From Hordeum vulgare subsp. vulgare (taxonomy: Eukaryota; Streptophyta; Magnoliopsida; Poales; Poaceae), in the NCBI RefSeq assembly GCF_904849725.1, contig NC_058523.1:337445948-337509947 (forward strand): 64,000 nt of DNA. Reading direction: 5' to 3'. Every line of letters begins with the position of its first letter. Positions within the stretch are counted from its first letter, which is position 1. A program made the position numbers and the translations under genes. Positions 45,682 to 55,676 of the stretch are shown here, piece after piece. The notes below the pieces were generated by a model, which worked only from the letters and a program-made list of their open reading frames with translations, was not told the origin of the DNA and ran no database searches.

Positions 45682-46921
45682 TAGTCAGGTAGAACAAGTA
45701 CTTAAAGCTCAGAATGACTTGCTCAATTAATTAAATGACAACTCTGTCAGAGTCATTACTAGAGGAGGCAAAATGACTCAGGAACCTTTGTATCCTGAAG
45801 GCCATCCTAAGAGAATCGATCAAGATTCTCAAGGAATTAATGCTGTTACACCCAGTCATCCTAAGAAGAAGAAGAAGGATGATAGAAACCTACATGTCAG
45901 TTCACCAAATACTGTCACACCTGAAGAACCAAATGATATTTCTGCGTGTGATGCAGAAACACAATCTGGTGATGAACATGAACCTGGTGACAATATGGAC
46001 ATTGATGTTCATAATAATGCTCAACCTAGCAATGATAAGGATGTGGAGATTGAACCTACGGTTAATCCTGATAACCCACAACCTAAGAGATACGATAAGA
46101 ATGACTTCACTGCTAGGAAGCATGGTAAAGAAAGGGAGACATGGGTTCAGATACCTATGCCCTTTCCTCCTAAGCCATCCAAGAAAAAGGATGATGAGGA
46201 TTTTGAGCGCTTTATTGAAATGTTGAGACCCGTCTTTCTACAGATGCAGTTAATTGATATGCTCAAAATGTCTCCATATGCCAAGTACATGAAAGATATC
46301 GTGACCAATAAACGGAAGATACGAGATCTTGAGATCTCCACCATGCTTGCCAATTACACTTTCAAAGGTGGAACTCCTAAGAAACTTGGTGATCCCGGAG
46401 TGCCCACTATACCTTGCTCCATTAAAGGAAACTACGTAAGAACTGCCTTATGTGACCTTGGAGCCGGTGTTAGTGTTATGCCTCTCTCTCTTTATCATAG
46501 ACTTGAACTGGATAAGTTGACACCCATTGAAATCTCTCTGCAAATGGCCGACAAATCAACTGCTTACCCTGTCGGCATTTGCGAGGATGTGCCCGTTGTG
46601 GTTGCTAACGTTACTATCTTGACGGACTTTGTTATCCTGGATATTCCTGAGGATGTTGCCATGGCGATCATTCTTGGAAGACCATTCTTAAACACCACAA
46701 GGGCTATTATAGATTGCAGCAAAGGCAATGTCACCTTCCACGTCAAGGGTAATGAGCATACAGTGCACTTTCCGAAGAAACGATATCAAGTACATTGCAT
46801 CAATGCTATCGAAAAAACTTCCTCGATTCTTATTGGGAGCTTTGAATGGCCTATTCCTCATGTTAAGATGAAGTATGATTTGCTTGTTGGGGAGATTCAT
46901 GTCCCCATTGAGGTGACTTAG
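45682..46921 (+). pseudogene. Element C gag C-terminus and aspartic protease (continuation after E)
   Basis: This resumes the C polyprotein after the E insertion. The first codons read QVEQVLKAQNDLLN, then an in-frame TAA replaces the glutamate codon seen in E (about 45729). From ATG 45773 the frame is open to TAG at 46919-46921. It has an acidic linker, a KRYDKNDFTARK basic patch, KPSKKKDDEDFERF, and the retropepsin domain with CDLGAGVSVMP (intact D-L-G-A), IILGRPFLNTTRAIID and HTVHFPKKRYQ. No reverse transcriptase follows. Confidence 0.85.
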
Positions 46922-47723
46922 TGGCTATTCGACAATTCTCCGTTTCCTTTTGCGATTCAAAAAAGTTTTGTCGAGGTGATTTGATCAACCCCATTGATGG
47001 ATTTCTTTCAATGACCATGAAATGGATGAATCAAGGAGTCACATACCTCTGTTTTAAGCTTTCACTTTGTGTTGCTTAGAAGAAAAATGATAGATTTAGT
47101 TTAGTTTTTCCTGTTTTATGTTTTAGCATCTGGGAGAAAAGTACCCCGAAAATAAAAGTTCTCCGATGGTCCTGAAAATCAAATATGATTTTTTCTGGAT
47201 TTTTTGAAAAATACTCGGACTGAGAGCTGGCCTGGGGGCCACACCAGTGGGCCACAAGCCCTGTAGCCGCGGCCTCCCCCTGGCCGCGGCTACCAAGCTT
47301 GTGGGGCCCACAGGGACCCCCTCCACTCATTCTAGCTCCCATCCTCTTCTTCTACCTCCAGAAAAAATCGTTTCGTAGCTCAAACCCGTGTTCTTGCTCA
47401 TTTGGCTGTGATTTTCGATCTCCTTGCTCAAAGCACCATTCTCCGAAACCGTTGTGGGTAAATTACTCCTTGGTAAGTGACTCCTCCATTGGTCCAATTA
47501 GTTTCTACTCTAGTGCTTTATCCTTCACGTATTCTTGCTACCTTGGTGACCCTGTTTTTGAGCTTGAAATGTTGATTTTAGCTGGTCCCAAGTAGTTTTA
47601 GCGTGTGATACGGTCTCTAGGCACTAGTAGGAGTAGTTGCTACGGGTTGGGTTAATCCTTACTCACTTTTCTTTCGAAGTCTCTAAAAATTTCAGAATTT
47701 TTCAGAGTTATAAAAGGGAAAAG
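46922..47723 (+). other. Region between gag-protease and ORF2 of element C, with an LTR-like palindrome
   Basis: Non-coding. 47244-47311 matches 50955-51022 of C's own 3' LTR at 66 of 68 positions. Both can fold as GTGGGCCACAAGCC ... AAGCTTGTGGGGCCCAC with a CCGCGGCC/GGCCGCGG inner stem. A TC-rich and GTAAGT-containing stretch follows (about 47330-47480), which would suit a leader of an internally started RNA. Confidence 0.6.
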
Positions 47724-48783
47724 ATGAGGAGGTTCTTGAGAGGCTCTTCAAGCCGTTACCCCAAGTAGGATGAGAAGAACTACCCCAAGTACCTGGTTCC
47801 TCGAGTCACAGAAGTTCAAGCGTGCGAGTGGCCAAGAGATGAATTTTTGCACGCCGCTGGGCTTTATGAAGACTTTTATTACTTGGTGGAGAACGCAGGT
47901 CTTACCGTGTTCGTTTAAGATAAGTGCCCACAATACCTCCTCCTCACCAATATTTTTGTTCAAAGCTTCAACTTTTATCCGAGGAAGAATCCTCCTATGG
48001 TTGAGTTCATGTTATACGATATCCCCCAGTGCATGACACTATAGGATTTTTGCAATGTGTGCGAATTACCTTATGTTGGGGATATTCATGATCCTCGTCC
48101 ATGGGACTTGGAGGCTTTCATAGATACTATTGCTGTCGGAGAGGAGAGAGGAGTGTCTCGCGCCAGAATTGCTAGCATACATTTTCCTATGCTACTTCTC
48201 ATTATTTGTGGGAAAATGTTTGATTGGCCGTGGGGAGTCTGGATCACTTAGCTCTCCAGACCTTGCGGTTTTGCGTGAAGGCCTTTATAACAATAGGACT
48301 TATCGCCTAGGTGCTATAGTAGCTCAGCGGTTGAACACAAACCGTTCCAAATGTGTCGTCTATGGAGGTATCTATGCTACTCGTCTTGCTAGACACTTTG
48401 AGATACCTATTAGACTTCACGAGGAAGAAGAAATGCTTCTTCCTGAGAAATATCTGGATTATGACAGCATGGTTCGCCATGATTTTCTGGATAGAGATGC
48501 TAGTAGACGGATGATTTATAACCTGGTATTTAGTCAGGGTACTTGAGAGACTATTACTTTGCCTGCTCCTTCTTTGTTCAACCTTTATGCAGGCAGGTAC
48601 ATTATTATGCCCTCGGACATCTACGCGTATTGGGGCCTTGCCCAACCACAGGTGCCCGCGCCTGAGCCACCAGTCGAGTACCAGGCACCAGTTTATCAGT
48701 GGGAACCGGAGGAGCTCGCACAGCAGTGGCACCCTCAGTCCACTCCGGAGGTTCCAGACGGTTACTACTCACCTTGGGAGTAG
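47724..48783 (+). pseudogene. Element C second ORF (same family as E ORF2), several breaks
   Basis: ATG at 47724 (MRRFLRGSS) to TAG at 48781-48783. Stops occur at 47766-47768, near 47917 and near 48042. A small deletion near 48193 shifts the frame (E has a few extra bases there), and another stop lies at about 48543. Conserved blocks match E: NFYPRKNPPMVEFMLYDIPQ, RPWDLEAFIDTIAVGEERG, YGGIYATRLARHFEIPIRL, DYDSMVRHDFLDRDASRRM and a Pro/Gln-rich end. Function unknown. Two related copies with the same layout show that the ORF belongs to the family. Confidence 0.75.
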
Positions 48784-50714
48784 ACCAAGCTAGGCCAAAA
48801 GCCTAAGCTTGGGGGAGTACATGTTTGCACCAACTTTACATTCATGCTTATGCTTTCACTTTGTTAGTCGGGGTTTACACTTTGCCATTGTATTATCCAT
48901 GCTAGTTTATTTTTGTTTTCTTGTTTTCTTGTTTGGTGTCCTTTTGAGAAAACCCAAAAAGATTTTCCTTTCTTCTTTTGCTTGTTGGGAGCTTTCCCGT
49001 GTAAATAGTTTTCTTTTTCTTTGAGTTGAGGTAGAAGACCATGGTTACACCGTTTAGTGGCTCTCGCATGCATACGTGTTCATTTTTTAAAGAGCCATAT
49101 TACTTTGTCTTCTCCTTTGTGTTTGCCTATAGATTTAGCTTAGTCCAATGCACGAGCACTCTTATTATTGTTCACATCGTTCGATCATGCAAGTGAAAGG
49201 CAATAATGATGATATATGATGAAGCGATCGAGACTGGAAAAGATGGTATGAACTCTATCTATTTTTTTTGTGTAAATATGACTAGCTTGTCGTTCCAGAT
49301 TCAGCTTTGTTGAGAGAGAACCATGTTTGCAATGACAACTTAGAGATCATAGTTTCTGATGCCATGCTTAATTATCTAGGAGCTTATAATGGTTTGTCTT
49401 GAATGCCAACATAGATTTTGAGATGACTATGATGTAGTATGATAGGATGGTATTCTCCTTTGAATGATTCAAGTGGCTTGACTTGGCGCATGTTCATGCA
49501 TTTAGTTGAAACAAAATCAACATAACCTCTATGATGTTCGTGTTCATGGTGATTTATATCCTGCTCATGCTTGCACTCAATGTTAGTCAGACTCATTGCA
49601 TCTTGATGACTGTTGTCGCTCTCTAGTTGGTCGTTTCCCAGTCTTTTGCTAGCCTTCACTTGTACTAAGCGGAATACTGCTTGTGCATTCACTTCCATAA
49701 ACCCAAAAGTTTTTCCATGAGAGTCCACCATACCTACCTATTTGCGGTATCTACTTGTCGTTCCAAGTAAATTCGCATGTGCCATTCTCTAAACCTTCAA
49801 GAAATAATATGTTTTGCATGCCCGAACCGCTCATGTGGTGACACTGGGCTATTGGTATCTTCCATGTTAGGCGTGTTATCCTCGACATGTGTTTATTCAC
49901 TGTCATTGAAGAGAAAGGGGCCGGTAATTGGAATGCCCAGTTCCACGCTTAAATCGAAAACATAACTATAAAACAAGACTCCCCCCGGATTGATGTTAGT
50001 ATGGACGGTACCCGAGGATTCGGCTAGCCGTGGAGTGTGATTGATTGGTGGTGGGGGAGTTAAAACTTTACTTTTCTGTTTGGGAACCGCCTATAGTATG
50101 GGTAGCATGGAAGATATTGAGAACTCTTGGTCATTGCGTTGACAGTGAAAGCATGCCACCCAAAATTATTATCTCTGTTTTCAAAGCTTGAGCTCTGGCA
50201 CCTCTGCAAATCAATGCTTCCCTCTGCGAAGGACCTGTCTATTTATTTTCCTGTTGAGTAATCCTCTTCTTATATAAGCACCAATTAGAGAGCACCTCTG
50301 TCATTTTTATGCTTTGCTTTTGATTGATATTGAGTATGACTATGACTGGATCTTCGTTGCTATGAATTACAATGTTTAGTCAACCCTTGATCTTTGAAAG
50401 TGCTCTCCATTTATGTTTTGCGGTCTCAGAAAGAGCTAGCGAGATACCACCTATTCATATTGCTTCATGCTTGTTTTGATTGAATTGTTGGTATCTGAAA
50501 CTCATTATTATTTGCTCGCTAGCTGATTATGTCATTGATATTAGTTTACCGTGAGACCTATGTGTAACTTGCTTATGTGGTTAACTCGTGATCTTGCTGA
50601 AATTCTGGTTATGAGTTAGACGTAGTTGCAACAACAAGATCAAACAGAGTTTGTCAAAGTTTTTCTTTCTCTTTCAGTTTGTCAACTGAGTTGCTTGAGG
50701 ACAAGCAAGGTTTT
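48784..50714 (+). other. Untranslated 3' internal region of element C
   Basis: No ORF is supported. It matches E's 37362-39284 in inverse orientation. It carries an exact 14-base copy of the polypurine tract at 48805-48818 (AAGCTTGGGGGAGT), just after the ORF2 stop. Confidence 0.8.
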
Positions 50715-50728
50715 AAGCTTGGGGGAGT
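50715..50728 (+). other. Polypurine tract of element C
   Basis: AAGCTTGGGGGAGT directly precedes the 3' LTR start TGATACGTC at 50729. Confidence 0.88.
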
Positions 50729-52356
50729 TGATACGTCTCCACCGTATTACTTTTCCAAACTCTTTTGCCCTTGTTTTGGACTAATTTGCATGATTTGAAT
50801 GGAACTAACCCGGACTGACGCTGTTTTCAGCAGATTTGCCATGGTGTTGTTTTTGTGCAGAAATGAAAGTTCTCGGAACGTCCTCAAAATTTACGGAGAA
50901 TATTTCTGGAAAATATGAAAAATACCTGCGCAAAGATACACCGGAGGGGACGGGCCAGTGGGCCACAAGCCCTGTAGCCGCGGCCTCCCCCTGGCCGCGA
51001 CTACCAGGCTTGTGGGGCCCACGTGGCTCTGCCGCCCCCAATTCCAGCGCTATTTATTCCCTTTCGTCCCGGAAAAAATCAGGAGAGAAGAGTTCATCGC
51101 GTTTCACGATCCAGAGGCGCGGCCACATCCCGTTCTTACCTTGGAGGGCAGATCTGGAGTCCGTTTTGGGCTTCGGATCAAGGAGATCGTCGCCATCGTC
51201 ATCATCAACCTTCTTCCCTCTCCAATTCCATGAAGCTCTTCATCATTCGTGAGTAATCTATTCATAGGCTCGTTGGGCGGTGATAAGTAGGATGAGATCT
51301 ATCATGTAATCGAGTTAGTTTTGACGGGGATTGATCCCTAGTATCCACTATGTTCTGAGATTGATGTTTCTACTACTTTGCCATGCTTAATGCTTGTCAC
51401 TAGGGCCCGAGTGCCATGAATTCAGATATGAAATTATTATGTTGTCACCAATATATGTGTGTTTTAGATCCGATCTTGAAGTTGTATTTACCTACTATGT
51501 GTTATGATCCGGCAACCCCAGAGTGACAATAACCGGAACCACTCCCGGTGATGACCATAGTTTGAGGAGTTCATGTGTTCACCAAGTGCTAATGCGTTGG
51601 TTCGGTTCTTTATTAAAAGGAGAACCTTAATATCCCGTAGTATCCATTTGGACCCTGCTGCCACGGGAGGGATGGACAATAGATGTCATGCAAGTTCTTT
51701 TCCCTAAGCACGTATGACTACACACGCAATGCATGCCTACATCACATTGACGAACAGGAGCTAGCCACATATCTCTCCATGTTATAACTGTTGCATGATG
51801 AATGTCATCCGACAAATCACCGATCCATTGCCTATGAGTTTGTCCCACTGCCACTGTTACTTGCTCTGCCGTTACTACTGTTGCTGCTACTGTTACTTGC
51901 TGCTACTGTTACTTGCTTTGTCCTGCTGCTGCTTCCACTACTGATGCTACTACTGTTACTTGCTACTGCTATTACTTGCTACTGCTGCTACTTGCTACTG
52001 CTGTCACTATTGCTGTTCCTTGCTACTGTTGTTACTCGTTACTCTGCTACTACCTGCTACAATACTTTTCTGGCGCCATTGATACTTCAGTTAGGAATAA
52101 TCTGCCATCAACAGATTCTTTCCTAGCATCGTTGTTATCATACTACCTTTGCTGCTTATATCCTACTTGTAGATACTAATCTTTCAGGTGTGGTTGAGCC
52201 GACAACTCAACTGCTAATACTGGAGAATATCCTTTCACTCCCGTCGTGTCGAACCAACAAATTTGGGTTGAATACTCTACCCTCAAAAACTACCGCGATC
52301 CCACACGCTGGTGGGCCATTGCAAGACAATTGGTAATTGTTGAGCAACTGGAAGCA
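50729..52356 (+). repeat. 3' LTR of element C
   Basis: This LTR is 1,628 bp, TGATACGTCTCCACCG to GGAAGCA, followed by GCGCA. It contains the GC-rich palindrome 50955-51022 and the CTACTGTTACTTGCTG-type minisatellite (about 51850-52060). It lacks the solo LTR of its 5' partner, so the solo LTR arrived after C. Confidence 0.93.
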
Positions 52357-52361
52357 GCGCA

Positions 52362-52998
52362 ACGCCTGGCGCCCCTTCATGCCCATTCCAGGCCCCTGTG
52401 GGACTACTAGCTTGGTGACGGCGAGCTCAAGCTCCGGTCCCAGGACCTTCCTACTAAGGAGCTGAACAGGGTCGTGGCGATCCTGTCAGGCGATGACGCT
52501 GGTGACATGCCCGAGGCTGTGGGGGTCGTTGTACCGTCTCGACGACCGGTCCGATCTGATCGCCGCGCTGCCTGTCTTCGATGAGCAGGGGCTCCTCCTG
52601 GCCGAGGGCTCTGGTCCGGTAGAGGTGTCATCGGACGACACCTCCAGTGGGGAGGACTCGGAGAAGACCGTCGAAGACTGCCCGGCGAGCGCTCCTCCCC
52701 CGTCAAAGGCTGTCCTTCTGCGCAAGCTTGAAGATGATGAGATCACCGGCGAAGTCTTTGCGGTGATCTCCTCGTGCCTGACCGGAGTCTCCAAGGGACC
52801 CGCGTCGGCCTCGCGCGCCACGCGGTCCACGTGCGTGCTCGCTCCCCGGAAGCATGGGGCTAAGTCGCCCTTGGCGCATCCTGCCTCCGCCGGTGGGAAG
52901 TCTGAGGCGCCAGGCTCGCCCCCCTCCATGGGGGGCCCTATCGCCCGTGCCATCGTTGGGGCGGAGAGGAAGAAGAGATGGGTCGACGTCGAAGAGTA
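52362..52998 (+). pseudogene. Element B ORF, second part (continuation after element C)
   Basis: The reading frame of 29951-30645 continues here (FLAQ-RLAPLHAHSRPLWDY). A TAG at 52408-52410 interrupts it and a one-base gain in the G run near 52520 shifts it. After that LYRLDDRSDLIAALPVFDE is typical of the same family. The segment ends KKRWVDVEE and is followed by GTAAGT at 52997-53002, which may be a splice donor. A weak CCACGG sits where an acceptor could be expected near 53070. Confidence 0.75.
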
Positions 52999-53063
52999 AG
53001 TGACTTGTCTTGGCACGCCTCGCGCGTCCATCGTTCGCGCATGGCTGATTCCCTTTTTGCCTG

Positions 53064-54278
53064 ATGTCCACGGACGTTGTCTCGCCGGGGGCGAAGAGGA
53101 AGAAGGCGAGCGTCAAGCCAAAGGCGACTCCTGACGCACCGTCGGCCCTCCCCAACGCATTGCAGCCTACCGATGAAGAAGGGGAGGCTCGCGTGGTTAC
53201 CTCTCAGGACTTGGTTGCCGAGCCCCCCGAGCCCCCGAAGCATCCTGAGGCTGTCGTGGCGGCGCCGTTGCCTGAGGGGCAGGCTCTTGAGGGCCCTCAG
53301 TCCGCTGATGCGCCAATGCTCGCAATCTCCGAGCAACCTTCGGAGCCCCCTGTCCCTCGTGACGCTGCCTCCCTGACGACACCGCCTGCGACAACACTAG
53401 AGGCTCCTCAAGTGGAGATCCAGAGGACTCCGGTATACGTCCAGGGTGTCCTGAATACGGCCTTTGCTGCCCTGGGCAAGGTCGCGGTCGTGATGGCGGA
53501 GGGCGAGAAGGAGTCCAAGGCCGCTCGTGCTGCACGCGAATAGGCGCTGAAGGAAGCTAAATCCTCTCTAGCTGTGCATGAGGAGGCGATGGAAGGAGCC
53601 ACGACGGCTGCCAAACACTGCGAAGAGGCGGAGGCTCGCCTGAAGGCCTTCCAAGAAGGACAAGGCAGGCTAGCCGAGCAGCTTCGCCTGCGGGAGGAAG
53701 AACTCGAGGCCCGCAAGACCAAGCTCGCCGCCCGGGAAGAAGAGTTGTCCCAGAAGGAAACTCGCCTGGGCGCGAAGGAGGCGTGCTTGGAGGAGCAGGA
53801 GAAGGAGATCACCTCGAGGAAGACCCTTCTTGATGCCAAGGGGGAAGCCCTCGCCACGACCGAGAAGAAGAAGGTCGCGGAGCTGGTCGGCTTCCCTGAT
53901 GTTGAGCTCAGGCTTCGCTCGGCGCACCACACCCTCTACCGGGACGGGTTCGGCGAGCCTCTGGCCATCCCAAAGAGCGACTTTGTCGTGCTCGCGGCGA
54001 AGCTCGCTGAGGCATTGGAGGACGCCGTCATCCAGGTGGACAAGATCTTGGACAGTGAGTGTTGCGACCTCTTTTCTGAGGCCGCAACACGCGTGTTCAG
54101 TCACCTTCATCTTCGTGAGCCGGGGTTTGACTTCGGCTCCGTGATCCTGCTGGTCCCCACTGAGGCCCGCGACCGTGCTGCGAAGACAGTGAAGGGCTCC
54201 GTGGAGGCGTTGGTGAAGAGGTTCGCCAGCATCGCCGTTCCCCCATCTCCGGATGCTGTGGAAGCCAACGACGGGGAG
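53064..54278 (+). pseudogene. Element B ORF, coiled-coil C-terminal part, cut by element D
   Basis: One frame runs from 53064 to the D insertion with a single TAG at 53541-53543. It starts Pro/Ala/Glu-rich, then carries a long heptad-like coiled coil (EEAMEGATTAAKHCEEAEAR, RLREEELEARKTKLAAREEE). A globular end with ELRLRSAHHTLYRDGFGEPL and RVFSHLHLREPGFDFGSV follows. This domain order is usual for the Transposase_28-type grass retroelement protein. The last codons after 54278 belong to element D. Confidence 0.8.
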
Positions 54279-55661
54279 TGCTACCTCTTGAGCTTGCGTT
54301 GGTTTTTCCCTTGAAGAGGAAAGGGTGATGCAGCACAATAGCAGTAAGTATTTCTCTTAGTTTGAAAACCAAGGTATCAATCAAGTAGGAGTATCAAGCC
54401 AAGTCATCAAAGTACCTGCGCAAAAACAGCAAACTTGCACCCAACGCTACAAAGGGGTTGTCAATCCCTTCATGATTGATTGCAAGGTGAGATCTGAAGG
54501 CGGAAAGTGCAACAAAGTAAAAGTGTAGGGCTGAAAATATGATGTGAAGTAGACCCGGGGGCCATAGTGTTCACTAGAGGTTTCTCTCATGATAGAAAAT
54601 ATTAGGGTGGGTGAACGAATTACTGTCGAGCAACTGATAGAACCGCGCAAAGTCATGGCGATATCTAAGGCAATGATCATACATATAGGCATCACGTCCG
54701 AGACAAGTAGACCGATACTTTCTGCATCTACTACTATTACTCCACACATCGACCGCTATCCAGCATGCATCTAGTGTATTGAGTTCATGACAAACAGAGT
54801 AACGCCTTAAGCAAGATGACATGATGTACATGAATAAATTCATGCAATAGATATAAACCCCATCTTTTTACCCTTGATGGCAACAAAACGACGCGTGCCT
54901 CGTTACCCCTTCTGTCACTGGGTGAGGTCACCGCACGGTATGAACCCAAAACCAAGCACTTCTCCCATTGCAAGAATTATAGATCAAGTTGGCCACAAAA
55001 GAAGATTACATCAGATAGATCTCCATGAAGATCATGGAGAACTTTGTATTGAAGATCTAAGAGAGAGAAGAAGCCATCTAGCTACTAGCTATGGACCCGA
55101 AGGTCTATGGTGACCTACTCACGCATCATCGGAGAGGCAATGGTGTTGATGAAGAAGCCCTTCGTGTCCGAATCCCCCCTCCGACAGGGCACCAGAACGT
55201 GCCCCAGATGGGATCTTGCGGAGACAAAAGCTTGCGACAGTGGAAAAGTATTTTCGTGGCTCTCTCCCATGGTTTCAGATTTTTCGGGGATTTATAGGCG
55301 GAAGAGGTAGGGCAAAGGAGCCACGGGGGGGGGGGGGGGGGGCACAAGCCTGCTAGGCGCCCCCAGGCCACGACTAGGGGGCTTGTGGCCTCCCCTGGGA
55401 CCCTTTGCCTTGGTTCTCAATCTCCATGCGTATCTTTTGTTTCGGAAAAAATCATTCCGAAGATTTTTTTTCCAGTTTGGACTCCTTTTGATATTTTCCC
55501 CCGAAAAAGGTCAAAAACACGGAAAAAATAGGAACTGACACTTGGCACTGAGTTAATAAGTTAGTCCAAAAAAAAGATATAAAATGCATACAAAACATCC
55601 AAAGTTGACAAGATAATAGCATGGAACCATCAAAAATTATAGATACGTTGGAGACGTATCA
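54279..55661 (-). repeat. 3' LTR of element D
   Basis: About 1,383 bp. The minus strand begins TGATACGTCTCCAACG at 55661 and ends GGTAGCA at 54279. Its GC-rich inverted repeat (about 55340-55400, CACAAGCC...GGCTTGTGG) includes an 18-base G run. It is shorter than F's 1,546-bp LTR, partly because F has ~40 extra bases near its 3' end. Confidence 0.88.
55325..55342. repeat. G18 homopolymer in element D LTR
   Basis: Eighteen consecutive Gs on the plus strand, in the arm of the LTR palindrome, where F has a short mixed G/C stretch. Confidence 0.95.
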
Positions 55662-55676
55662 AGCATCCCCAAGCTT

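Larger units (their letters stand above)
30646..52356 (+). mobile_element. Gypsy LTR retrotransposon C (Athila-like, gag-protease only), host of solo LTR and E
   Basis: LTRs begin TGATACGTCTCC at 30646 and 50729 and end GGAAGCA at 33967 and 52356. The target duplication GCGCA is at 30641-30645 and 52357-52361. The order is LTR, perfect tRNA-Asp primer site, gag-protease, an intergenic region with an LTR-like palindrome, a second ORF, a long untranslated tail, polypurine tract and LTR. The 5' LTR holds a solo LTR (30734-32458) and gag holds element E (35724-45676). Without them the element is about 10 kb. No pol domain is seen, so it is presumably non-autonomous. Confidence 0.93.
28786..54278 (+). 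mobile_element. Gypsy-type LTR element B (Transposase_28 type), split by C, 3' part displaced by D
   Basis: The element starts with an LTR delimited by TGTCGG and CCGACA (28786-29665). Its internal region codes a PF04195-like 'putative gypsy type transposon' protein, which continues at 52362 after removal of element C and its GCGCA duplication. It is cut again by element D at 54279. Its 3' LTR is not in the window. I see no reverse transcriptase in the visible part. It inserted into A's 3' LTR. Confidence 0.85.

Noticed and set aside
34044..50714. Possible reverse transcriptase or integrase in elements C and E
   Set aside because: I looked for the usual YxDD, RNase H and zinc-finger/DDE contexts after the protease in both copies and found only non-coding sequence and ORF2.
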